Below are positions 8,072 to 15,540 of a stretch of DNA of 64,000 nucleotides, in pieces; within the stretch, counting starts at the first letter, position 1; every line of letters begins with the position of its first letter. The DNA is from Ensifer sp. BR816. Its GTDB lineage: Bacteria > Pseudomonadota > Alphaproteobacteria > Rhizobiales > Rhizobiaceae. Location of the stretch: contig NZ_KB905370.1 of the NCBI RefSeq assembly GCF_000378985.1, positions 3,803,342-3,867,341 of the forward strand, written 5' to 3'. The notes under the pieces are model-generated. The model was not told the DNA's origin. It searched no databases and saw nothing but the letters and a program-made list of their open reading frames with translations. Both the position numbers and the translations under genes were made by a program.

Positions 8072-9064
8072 ATGCTTCGGATCGGGATTTTGGGATGCGG
8101 AAGAATCGGACAGGTGCATGCTCATTCCATCCAGCGAATTTCGCAGGCAACGCTTGTCGCTGTCGCCGACGCCTCTGCAGATGCAGCAAAGGCTTGTGCA
8201 CGGCGCTTTGGGATAGAGGTTCGCGACACCGCCGGTATCCTGGCCGCGAAAGACATAGATGCCGTGGTAATCGCCACCTCTACGCCAACCCATTTCGACA
8301 TGATCCACGCCGCGGCGGCAGAAGGCAAAGCTATCTTTTGCGAAAAACCAATCGATCTTTCTTCCGAACGAGTCCGGACATGCATTGATGCTATTGAAAG
8401 GGCAGGCGTTCCTTTCATGACCGCGTTCAACCAGCGCTTCGATCCGCACTTTGGCGCTCTGCGCCAGCGAGTGAAGGATGGCGAAATTGGGGATGTTGAA
8501 ACAGTCTCGATCACGTCCCGGGACCCGGCGCCTCCGCCAGCGGCTTACATCAAAGGTTCAGGGGGCATTTTCCGGGACATGATGATTCACGACCTGGACA
8601 TGGCGCGCTTCGTGTTGGGTGAGGAACCTGTCGAGGTATTTGCAGTCGGATCCAATCTCATTGACGAAGCAATCAGAGAAGCGGGTGATGTGGACACGGC
8701 GGCAGTCATTCTGACGACTGCCTCTGGTCGTATTTGCCAAATTACAAACTCTCGCAGAACGACCTACGGTTACGACAAGCGTCTTGAAGTACACGGCTCA
8801 AAAGGCATGCTGCGCGTCTCAAACGTCCTGGAAAACCTCGTGGAAAGCGCCAAAATCACGGGCTTCCAGAGTGCGCTTTCTCAACCGTTTTTCCTCGAGC
8901 GCTTCGAGGCGGCATATCTCGCCGAGATGAAGCACTTTGTCGAAGCTGTTTCGACGGGGTCGACGCCAATTCCGAATGCACAAGATGGGCTTCGGGCGCA
9001 GCTCATTGCCGATGCGGCAACGCTGTCCTGGCAAGAAGGCCGGGCCGTGGCGATCCCAAAGTAG
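8072..9064 (+). CDS. Inositol 2-dehydrogenase-like oxidoreductase (Gfo/Idh/MocA)
   Basis: NAD-dependent dehydrogenase of the IolG/IdhA type (330 aa). N-terminal nucleotide-binding motif GILGCGRIGQVHAHS, hallmark CEKPIDLS near residue 91, catalytic-region motif FRDMMIHDLDMARFVLG near 169-185 (with the D and H expected in IolG), and a C-terminal domain with GYDKRLEVHGSKGML. Length and motif spacing match myo-inositol 2-dehydrogenase, so oxidation of a cyclitol or related sugar to its 2-keto form is likely. Start ATG 8072 has GAAAGGATAAAG upstream. Followed after 45 bp by another family member. The remaining iol genes (iolB, C, D, E) are not in the window. Confidence 0.87.
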   Translation: MLRIGILGCGRIGQVHAHSIQRISQATLVAVADASADAAKACARRFGIEVRDTAGILAAKDIDAVVIATSTPTHFDMIHAAAAEGKAIFCEKPIDLSSERVRTCIDAIERAGVPFMTAFNQRFDPHFGALRQRVKDGEIGDVETVSITSRDPAPPPAAYIKGSGGIFRDMMIHDLDMARFVLGEEPVEVFAVGSNLIDEAIREAGDVDTAAVILTTASGRICQITNSRRTTYGYDKRLEVHGSKGMLRVSNVLENLVESAKITGFQSALSQPFFLERFEAAYLAEMKHFVEAVSTGSTPIPNAQDGLRAQLIADAATLSWQEGRAVAIPK

Positions 9065-9109
9065 CCGAAGCGCGGTCTCGGTAATTCAGAGATAGATAGG
9101 AATAGTCTA

Positions 9110-10072
9110 ATGAAGCTTGCAATTATTGGGCTGGGTCGCGTGGCCGAGCTTCACGTTCAGGCGCTTCGCCAACTCGGTTCCGACATCTTCATCGGGGGAT
9201 GGAGCCGGTCGTTGAACAAGGCCGAAGAATTCTGCCGGCGGTTTGGTGGCACGGTCTATGCCACTCTTGAAGACCTCTTGTCGGACCAGCAGATCGACGC
9301 CGTCCTTGTTGCCACAAGTACCGCTTCCCATCTCGAGTACGCGAAACGTTCGATTCTGGCGGGCAAGCATGTGCTTTTGGAGAAGCCGCTTTGCGAGCGC
9401 GCATCTCAAATAAAAGAGCTTGCCGTACTTGCGAAGGCTCACAACCGAACTTGTATGCCTTCACACAACTATGTGTATGCGGAAAGCATGAGGCGGCTGA
9501 ACGCTCACATTAAGAATGGCAACCTTGGCGACATCGTAAGCTTTTGGGCGATCTACAATAAGCGGCACGACGCCTCAATTGGCGAACCGGATCTCACAAT
9601 GCGCGAGCTGATGGTGCACCACGCCTACTGCATGCTCTACTTCTTGGGGCGACCATCTCACGTATATGCGACGGGCACCAACGTACATTTCACGGACAGA
9701 AACGCCCACGATCAGTTGATGATCACAGCGGAATATCCCGACGGAAAAATCGCAAATCTTTGGGGCAGCTTTTCCGCCGACGATCGAAGCCGCGAGCCCT
9801 GGTCATGTTATTTCAAGGTCATCGGGATGGATGGAAGCGGCGTTGTGCCATGGGACGTTACGAAATTCGGTGATGCCACCATTCCGTTCTGGGATGACGC
9901 AACATATTGGGATAGCTTCCTCCAGGTGCAGAATTACTTTCTAAACCATTGTCTGGCAAACTCAGAAGCACCACTATCGACGCTTGAAGACGCTTACGAT
10001 GCTGCTGTCGTGCTAGACGCAGCACGCCGGTCGTTGCAGGAAAAACGGCGGGTCGAAGTCGACTATTCGTAA
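9110..10072 (+). CDS. Gfo/Idh/MocA-family oxidoreductase
   Basis: Second plus-strand sugar oxidoreductase (320 aa). Rossmann motif AIIGLGRVAELHVQAL at the N-terminus, hallmark LLEKPLCE near residue 90 (with L in place of the usual C), and family C-terminal domain. The usual H-D catalytic block is altered to MRELMVHHAYCMLYFLG near 163-179, so it belongs to a divergent subgroup, possibly a 1,5-anhydro- or keto-sugar reductase. Forty-five bp after the IolG-like gene, same strand, so probably co-transcribed. The 252 bp between its stop and the end of acoC copy 2 holds no convincing gene. Confidence 0.82.
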   Translation: MKLAIIGLGRVAELHVQALRQLGSDIFIGGWSRSLNKAEEFCRRFGGTVYATLEDLLSDQQIDAVLVATSTASHLEYAKRSILAGKHVLLEKPLCERASQIKELAVLAKAHNRTCMPSHNYVYAESMRRLNAHIKNGNLGDIVSFWAIYNKRHDASIGEPDLTMRELMVHHAYCMLYFLGRPSHVYATGTNVHFTDRNAHDQLMITAEYPDGKIANLWGSFSADDRSREPWSCYFKVIGMDGSGVVPWDVTKFGDATIPFWDDATYWDSFLQVQNYFLNHCLANSEAPLSTLEDAYDAAVVLDAARRSLQEKRRVEVDYS

Positions 10073-10324
10073 GGCGATTGGGAATGCGGAGTTCGGCGCG
10101 CATGCGCTGAACCCCGCGGCCGTTTCTTCCTGAAGCGCAGCAAGAGTCATGGCGGAAGGTTCGTCACCGAGGCGGAGTTGCCGGCCGATCCCAAGCTTCG
10201 CTACGTGCCCTGCAATGGGCGTACACCACCATCTGTGTCGAGCAGCCGAGTTCGCGTGTGATTGCCAGCTCGCCTTCACCTTATAGAAGACCAGCTGCCC
10301 TTCGCCTCGGCAGCTCGCATTTCT

Positions 10325-11446
10325 TCATCCGGTGCCTTGTATGTTCTCCAGAACCGCTTCGTTGACGGCGGACGATGCCTCCATCTGCGGCATGTGGCCG
10401 ACCGCCGGGATGACGCGCAGCCGAACATTTTCGGGCAGGTCGGCCGCCTGCGGGAGCGGGACGATCTCGTCCCGTTCGCCCCACAGGAGCGTCACCGGGC
10501 AGGTCAGCTCCCGAAGCTGGCCAGCGATCGACTGCAACTGGCCATTGTCGTCGGCGATCGTGTCGGCGATCGCCGACAGCGCCTCCGGCACGCCCTCGAG
10601 CCGCTTGAAGCGAAGCGTTCCCTCGACCATGTCGCTGGTGATCTTCGACGGATCGGCAAACAGCCGCTCCAATACGCCGAGCAGCGGCCGGCGGCGTTCC
10701 ACCGCAACGAAGTCGACGAGGAAATCCCGGCTCATCTGCTTGCTCAGCCCGATCGGGGCGATCAGCGTCAGCGAACCGACGCGCGAGGACCGCTTGGCGG
10801 CGATCGCCGCAGCGACAGCGCCGCCAAACGAGTGCGCCACCAGATGGATCCTGCCGGGCGCAACGGCTTCGACCGCCGCGTCGACGGCAGCGACGATCTT
10901 CGGGAAGACATCCTCGCCCGCGATCGGCGACGAGGCGCCGTGTCCGGGCAGATCGACCGCAACCACCCGCATGTTTTCGGCGAGCGCCGACTGGTTGAAC
11001 AGCCAGGTCGAGAGATCGCCGCCAAAGCCGTGCAGCAGCACGGCGGTCTCGTCACTCTCCGGTCCCGCTTCGAGGACGTTGATCACACCACCATCCACAG
11101 CGATCGTCCGTGGCGCCGACGCGCCGCCTTCGCCTTCCTCACCCGCACCAAGCCGGTCCGCATAGCTTGCGATGAAGGCGTCGATCTCTTCCGACGTCGC
11201 CGCCGCGTCGGCGATCACGCCGGCGAGCGCACCGACCGGCGCCGTCGTTCCCTCGCCAAGGACGATGCGCCTCAGCGTTCCGGTCGCGGCGGCTTCCACG
11301 ACATTGGTGACCTTGGTGGTTTCGATCTCGAGGATTTCCTGACCGCGAGTGACATGTCCGCCCTCGCCGACCATCCACTGGGTGATCTTGCCCTCGGTCA
11401 TCGTCATTCCCCATTTGGGAACGGTGACTGCCTCGATTGACGACAT
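10325..11446 (-). CDS. acoC: Acetoin dehydrogenase E2, dihydrolipoyllysine acetyltransferase, copy 2
   Basis: Complete E2 (373 aa) of the second acetoin-type cassette and last gene of the module B operon. Lipoyl domain with K45 in IETTKVTN, hinge near 98-113, then an alpha/beta-hydrolase domain with S206, D326 and H351 as probable triad. Start ATG 11446 gives MSSIEAVTVPKWGMTMTEG, the conserved lipoyl-domain opening. A longer in-frame extension upstream would run into acoB and is rejected. It is missing the large catalytic core and subunit-binding domain of PDH-type E2; the hydrolase domain takes that role in AcoC proteins. No Lpd gene lies in this operon; the nearest is at 20918. Confidence 0.93.
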   Translation of the reverse strand: MSSIEAVTVPKWGMTMTEGKITQWMVGEGGHVTRGQEILEIETTKVTNVVEAAATGTLRRIVLGEGTTAPVGALAGVIADAAATSEEIDAFIASYADRLGAGEEGEGGASAPRTIAVDGGVINVLEAGPESDETAVLLHGFGGDLSTWLFNQSALAENMRVVAVDLPGHGASSPIAGEDVFPKIVAAVDAAVEAVAPGRIHLVAHSFGGAVAAAIAAKRSSRVGSLTLIAPIGLSKQMSRDFLVDFVAVERRRPLLGVLERLFADPSKITSDMVEGTLRFKRLEGVPEALSAIADTIADDNGQLQSIAGQLRELTCPVTLLWGERDEIVPLPQAADLPENVRLRVIPAVGHMPQMEASSAVNEAVLENIQGTG

Positions 11447-11451
11447 CGTGT

Positions 11452-12459
11452 CTACCTCTTGATGATGGAGGTCGCTGCCTTCACCACGGCATCGGCCGAG
11501 GGAATATAGGCGTCCTCGAGATTGGGGGCGTAGGGAACCGGGGAATGCGGCGCCGTCACCAGCTTGATCGGCGCCTTCAGCGCATCGAAGCACTTGTCGG
11601 CCAAGAGTGCCGAGATATCGGCAGCCACGCCGCAGCGCGGATTGGCTTCGTCGACGATGACGACACGGCCGATCGTCTCGGTGAACTCGAGCAGCGTGTC
11701 CTCGTCGAGCGGCGAGGTGGTACGCGGGTCGATGATACAGGCGGAGATGCCCTCGGCCGCCAGCTTGCGGGCGGCCTCTTCGGCGACCTGGACCATGCGG
11801 CCGATAGCGACGATCAGCACGTCCTTGCCGTCGCGCGCCACCCGCGCCTCACCGAAGGGGATCGTGTAGGCGCCGTCCGGCACCTCTCCCACCGTGTCGT
11901 AGAGCATCTTGTGCTCGAGGAAGATCACCGGATCGTCGTCGCGGATCGCCTGCAGCAGCAGCCCCTTGGCGTCATAGGGGGTCGACGGGATGACCACCTT
12001 GAGGCCGGGAATGTGGGTGAAGATCGGATAGAGCGCCTGGGTGTGCTGCGACCCGGAGCGGCTGCCGGCGCCATAGGTGGCGCGAACGACGAGCGGGGTC
12101 TTGGCGCGGCCGCCGAACATGTAGCGGAACTTCGCCGCCTGGTTCATGATCTGGTCGAGGCAGACGCCGGCGAAGTCAACGAACATGATTTCCGCGATCG
12201 GCCGCAGGCCGGTGAGCGCCGCCCCCGCCGCTGCGCCGATAAAGGCCGCCTCGCTGATCGGCGTGTCGCGAATGCGCTCCGGCCCGAAGGCGTCCAGCAG
12301 CCCGCGGGTGACGCCGAACGGACCACCCCAGGCATCCTTCACGCCGTTGGCGCCGGCGCCGCCGGTCAGATCCTCGCCCATCATGATCACGCGCGGATCG
12401 CGGCCCATCTCGAAATGAAGGGCTTCGTTCAGGGCCTGCCGGAAAGACTTCTGTGCCAT
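11452..12459 (-). CDS. acoB: Acetoin dehydrogenase E1 beta subunit, copy 2
   Basis: 335 aa, predicted protein identical to copy 1. Pyr-domain and C-terminal transketolase domain of the TPP-dependent E1, without a lipoyl domain. Twelve bp after acoA and five bp before acoC. Being inside the homogenised core, it could assemble with either AcoA copy, so the two cassettes may produce mixed complexes. Its role in module B would be cleavage of whatever hydroxyketone the upstream SDR and hydrolase generate. Confidence 0.93.
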   Translation of the reverse strand: MAQKSFRQALNEALHFEMGRDPRVIMMGEDLTGGAGANGVKDAWGGPFGVTRGLLDAFGPERIRDTPISEAAFIGAAAGAALTGLRPIAEIMFVDFAGVCLDQIMNQAAKFRYMFGGRAKTPLVVRATYGAGSRSGSQHTQALYPIFTHIPGLKVVIPSTPYDAKGLLLQAIRDDDPVIFLEHKMLYDTVGEVPDGAYTIPFGEARVARDGKDVLIVAIGRMVQVAEEAARKLAAEGISACIIDPRTTSPLDEDTLLEFTETIGRVVIVDEANPRCGVAADISALLADKCFDALKAPIKLVTAPHSPVPYAPNLEDAYIPSADAVVKAATSIIKR

Positions 12460-12471
12460 CGTCGCGGCTCC

Positions 12472-13449
12472 TTACAAATACTTGACGTAAACATCGGTGG
12501 TGAGCGCGGACATCGGCGGGAACGGCGCCGCTCGAGCCGCGCTGACGGCACGGTCGATTGCGGCTTCGACTTCCTCGTCGACGGCATCGAGCTCTGCCGT
12601 CTCGACCAGCGACACGTCCTTGACGCGCTTGCGGAAATTACCGAGGCAATCGCGCTCGCGTCGCATTGCCGCCTTCTCCTCGGGGGTGCGGTAGGTGTCG
12701 GGATCGCCGCTATAATGGCCGTAGTAGCGCGGCACATGCACATGCAGCATCGTCGGGCCGCCGCCCGCCCGGGCGCGCTCCACCGCCTCGCCGGCCGCGG
12801 CATAGACGCTGAAGACGTCGGTGCCGTCGACCTCGATGGTGGGGATGTCGTAGCTTTCGGCGCGGCGGGTGAAGCTGCCGGCCGACACATGCGCATTCGC
12901 CGTCGCCTCGCCGAAGCCGTTGTCCTCGATGACGAAGATGATCGGCAGCATCCAGATCTTGGCGAGGTTGAAGCTTTCCGACATCACCCCTTCGTTCATG
13001 GCGCCGTCGCCGGCAAAGGCCACCGCCACCTGACCGGTGCCGAGCAGCTTGGCGCTCAACGCCGCCCCGCAGGTGATCGGCGCCCCCGCCGCGACGATGC
13101 CGTTCGCGCCCAGCATCCCCTTGCGCAGGTCGGCAATGTGTTGCGATCCGCCCTTGCCGCCGCAGGTGCCGCTGGCGCGGCCGAACAGCTCGGCCATCAT
13201 GCTGTCGATGTCGACGCCTTTGGCGATCGAGTGACCGTGACCGCGATGCGTCGAGGAGATGTAGTCGTCGTCGCGAAGCTGCAGGCAGACGCCAACCGCG
13301 CTCGCTTCCTGGCCGGCATAAAGATGGGTGTTGCCGGGGATGTCGCCGGTACCCATTTCCTCCATGACCCGCTCCTCGAACCGGCGGATCGTCCGCATGG
13401 TTCGATAAACGTTGACGAGTTCTTCGCGAGAGAATTGTAAAGCCGACAT
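12472..13449 (-). CDS. acoA: Acetoin dehydrogenase E1 alpha subunit, copy 2
   Basis: 325 aa, TPP-binding subunit with GDG (147-149) and EDN (N177) and the HRGHGHSIAKG block. Start ATG 13449 has a GGGGAGC site 5-6 nt upstream. The N-terminal third differs from copy 1 by a handful of conservative changes (MSALQFSREE against MSALQLSHDE), while the rest is the same. It starts 187 bp after the hydrolase gene; that gap contains a 14-bp hairpin, so aco expression may be partly uncoupled from the upstream genes. Confidence 0.93.
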   Translation of the reverse strand: MSALQFSREELVNVYRTMRTIRRFEERVMEEMGTGDIPGNTHLYAGQEASAVGVCLQLRDDDYISSTHRGHGHSIAKGVDIDSMMAELFGRASGTCGGKGGSQHIADLRKGMLGANGIVAAGAPITCGAALSAKLLGTGQVAVAFAGDGAMNEGVMSESFNLAKIWMLPIIFVIEDNGFGEATANAHVSAGSFTRRAESYDIPTIEVDGTDVFSVYAAAGEAVERARAGGGPTMLHVHVPRYYGHYSGDPDTYRTPEEKAAMRRERDCLGNFRKRVKDVSLVETAELDAVDEEVEAAIDRAVSAARAAPFPPMSALTTDVYVKYL

Positions 13450-13544
13450 TTCAAGCTCCCCTTGCTTATGGCTCCCAAAGCTGCCTTTTCACCCGTGCGC
13501 CGGTCATCGTTGAGCGTTCGATGCCGTGTGGCGATTCTGATCTT

Positions 13545-13578
13545 GGCTGCGGTTGACCGACCACGGTCAACCGCAGCC
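13545..13578 (-). terminator. Perfect 14-bp hairpin between hydrolase gene and acoA copy 2
   Basis: GGCTGCGGTTGACC (13545-13558), 6-nt loop GACCAC, exact complement at 13565-13578. No T-run follows on the minus strand, so it is a candidate attenuator, RNA-processing site or weak terminator rather than a classical Rho-independent terminator. Confidence 0.55.
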
Positions 13579-13636
13579 ACTGGAATCCACCCGTCTTGGG
13601 AAGGTGGACCACCGGACCCCACGCTGACGTCAAGTG

Positions 13637-14524
13637 TCAGCCAAAAAAGCCTTGCAACTCCCGCGCAAGTGCGTCGGGTTGTTCTTCCGCCAGATAGTGA
13701 CCGCAGGACTCTATTGCGGTCCCCCGGACATTGGTTGCGATCTTCTGCAATTGCGCCACCAGGTCCGGCATTGACCCCTGATCGGCTCGCACCGCCAGGA
13801 CCGGCATCTCCAGCTTTCCCTTGGCGCTGAGTTCCCGATTTTGCTCGGCCGACAGCGTTACGGCACGGTAGTAGGCGAGTCCGCCCTTGAGCCCGCTGTA
13901 CAAGAAGACGCGGAGATACTCTTCGAAGTCGGCATCAGAGAACACTTGCGGATTCGCCGCCTTGCGCTGGAGAAACCAGTTAAGATAGATGTGCTCCCGG
14001 CCTTGGATGAGTGCCTCCGGCAAGTCAGCAACGTTGTGGAAGGCAACATGCCAGGTGCGCCATGCAACGTCGGAAGACCAAGGCAGTGCGTCGGGAAGGC
14101 TGATGCCGGGTATTCCCGTATCCAGGATGGCTAGCCCTTTAACGCTACTTCCGTAGAGCGCTGCGTAGGGATATGCGACCCAGGCGCCGACATCATGGGC
14201 CACGAGAAAGTGGCGATCCACACCCAACTTCTGAACCAGCCCGCGGGCGATCTTCGCAACACTCAACGTATCACAGCCGCCCATCGGGCGATCAGAATCG
14301 CCCTGTCCAGGCAGATCGGGCGCTATGATCCTGTAACGCTCGCCAAGGATCGGCATAATCTTGCGCCATGCGTACCAGCTCTGTGGGAAGCCTGCGAACA
14401 GAAGGACGACTTCGCCGTACGCTCTCCCGCCAGTGACATAATGCAACCTGACACCGTCCACAGTTGCAAAGCCGCGTTCGAAACCCTCAATCCCGGTTTC
14501 GGGCCATTGTTGTCTGTCAACCAT
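13637..14524 (-). CDS. Alpha/beta hydrolase, epoxide hydrolase/haloalkane dehalogenase-like
   Basis: Cytoplasmic alpha/beta hydrolase (295 aa) of the group using an aspartate nucleophile: AHDVGAW near residues 113-119 puts D where serine hydrolases have S, as in epoxide hydrolases and dehalogenases. A C-terminal CGHYLAEEQPD supplies the histidine. The usual HGFP oxyanion motif reads AGFPQSWYAW, so the histidine is replaced by alanine. Cap domain near 150-210. It sits between the SDR and acoA in the module B operon, compatible with making a diol that an SDR could oxidise to a hydroxyketone. That substrate logic is inference; hydrolysis of another bond is possible. Confidence 0.8.
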   Translation of the reverse strand: MVDRQQWPETGIEGFERGFATVDGVRLHYVTGGRAYGEVVLLFAGFPQSWYAWRKIMPILGERYRIIAPDLPGQGDSDRPMGGCDTLSVAKIARGLVQKLGVDRHFLVAHDVGAWVAYPYAALYGSSVKGLAILDTGIPGISLPDALPWSSDVAWRTWHVAFHNVADLPEALIQGREHIYLNWFLQRKAANPQVFSDADFEEYLRVFLYSGLKGGLAYYRAVTLSAEQNRELSAKGKLEMPVLAVRADQGSMPDLVAQLQKIATNVRGTAIESCGHYLAEEQPDALARELQGFFG

Positions 14525-14657
14525 CGCAGTCTCCCTCTTGCAGGTATTTTATTGCCTCAATGGCGAACGTCTTCGCCCAACTCGCAGACGGCCTCTGCAA
14601 CTCGTGAATGTACTGGAATCTTGCCGATGCCCACCGACAAGACCAAACCCCAACCGC

Positions 14658-15428
14658 TTAGAACGGGTCGCGTGCGGCGGTCAGCCAACCGCCGTCCATC
14701 ACGTAGGCGCTCCCGTGAACGTAGTCCGCATCATCACTTCCGAGGAATGCTGCAAGCTTTGCGATTTCCTCAGGCTGGCACCAACGGCGAGCCGGCACCT
14801 TGCTGATTGCCAAATCCATGTCTGGAGAGGCCGCGTTGTGTTCGGGCAGCGCTAAAGGCGTGGCGGTCGCTCCGGGGCAGATGGAATTTACCCTGATGCC
14901 GCGAGCGCCGTACTCAAATGTGAGCTGCCGGGTCAAACCTATGACACCATGCTTGGAAGCAGTGTAGGCCGAGCCCCCCCCGGCAGCACTGAAGCCAGAT
15001 GTTGACGCCGTATTGATGATTGCGCCTTTTCCCTGTGCCAGCATTTGCGGGATGACGGCTCGCGACATTAGGAACGGACCGGTGAGATTCACCGCCATAA
15101 CCCTGTTCCATTCCTCGAGACTTACTTCATGTGCTGGAGCATGGCCGTCGAGAATGCCCGCATTGTTGCAGAGAAGATCAATACGCCCCCACCTGGCAAT
15201 GATCGTTTCTACCCCGCGCTGCACGCTTTGCGGATCGCTCACATCGACCTGCACGGGAATTGCCATTTCCGGCTTTTCCAGCTTTTCAACCGTCTGCACG
15301 GCACGCGCCATATTGATGTCGAGAGCGGCGACGTACGCCCCTCTGGATACAAACTCGCCTACCATCGCCCGCCCCATGCCGGATCCGGCGCCGGTCACGA
15401 CAACCACTCGACCGCTATAGCTACTCAC
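14658..15428 (-). CDS. Short-chain dehydrogenase/reductase
   Basis: NAD(P)-dependent SDR (about 256 aa). Cofactor motif TGAGSGMGRAM, structural NNAG (LLCNNAGILD), active-site YTASKHG with the Y-x3-K pair and the catalytic serine in INTASTSGFSAAG. Start is chosen as GTG 15428, which has AGAGGAAAGG 6-8 nt upstream and places the first strand normally. An ATG seven codons further upstream (15449) is an alternative. The gene lies 112 bp after the fused permease gene and 133 bp before the hydrolase gene. Likely oxidises a secondary alcohol, diol or polyol imported by the Pot-like transporter. Confidence 0.85.
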   Translation of the reverse strand: MSSYSGRVVVVTGAGSGMGRAMVGEFVSRGAYVAALDINMARAVQTVEKLEKPEMAIPVQVDVSDPQSVQRGVETIIARWGRIDLLCNNAGILDGHAPAHEVSLEEWNRVMAVNLTGPFLMSRAVIPQMLAQGKGAIINTASTSGFSAAGGGSAYTASKHGVIGLTRQLTFEYGARGIRVNSICPGATATPLALPEHNAASPDMDLAISKVPARRWCQPEEIAKLAAFLGSDDADYVHGSAYVMDGGWLTAARDPF

Positions 15429-15540
15429 CTCTAAAACCTTTCCTCTCATGATTGCTGCTCTCGCAGCTCGCGTACGATCCATTTCGGCAGATGGTCGCCC
15501 ATGAGCGGACCTGCCGCCGCTGCCAGCTGCGTACAAATCC

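Larger units (their letters stand above)
10337..13449 (-). repeat. Direct duplication of acoABC, copy 2 (partner 1-3113)
   Basis: Second member of the 3.1 kb repeat, offset +10336. The apparently identical core corresponds to 10524-13104. Both ends are diverged, and the flanking genes (Pot-like operon here, ribose-type operon in copy 1) are unrelated, so the repeat unit is the three-gene cassette itself. No insertion-sequence ends or target duplications are visible at the borders. Confidence 0.9.

Noticed and set aside
10073-10324. Possible regulator fragment (HTH-like LGCSTQMVVYA on the minus strand) between the second Gfo/Idh gene and acoC copy 2
   Set aside because: Only about 20 residues resemble a helix-turn-helix and the frame is interrupted; too little to call a pseudogene.
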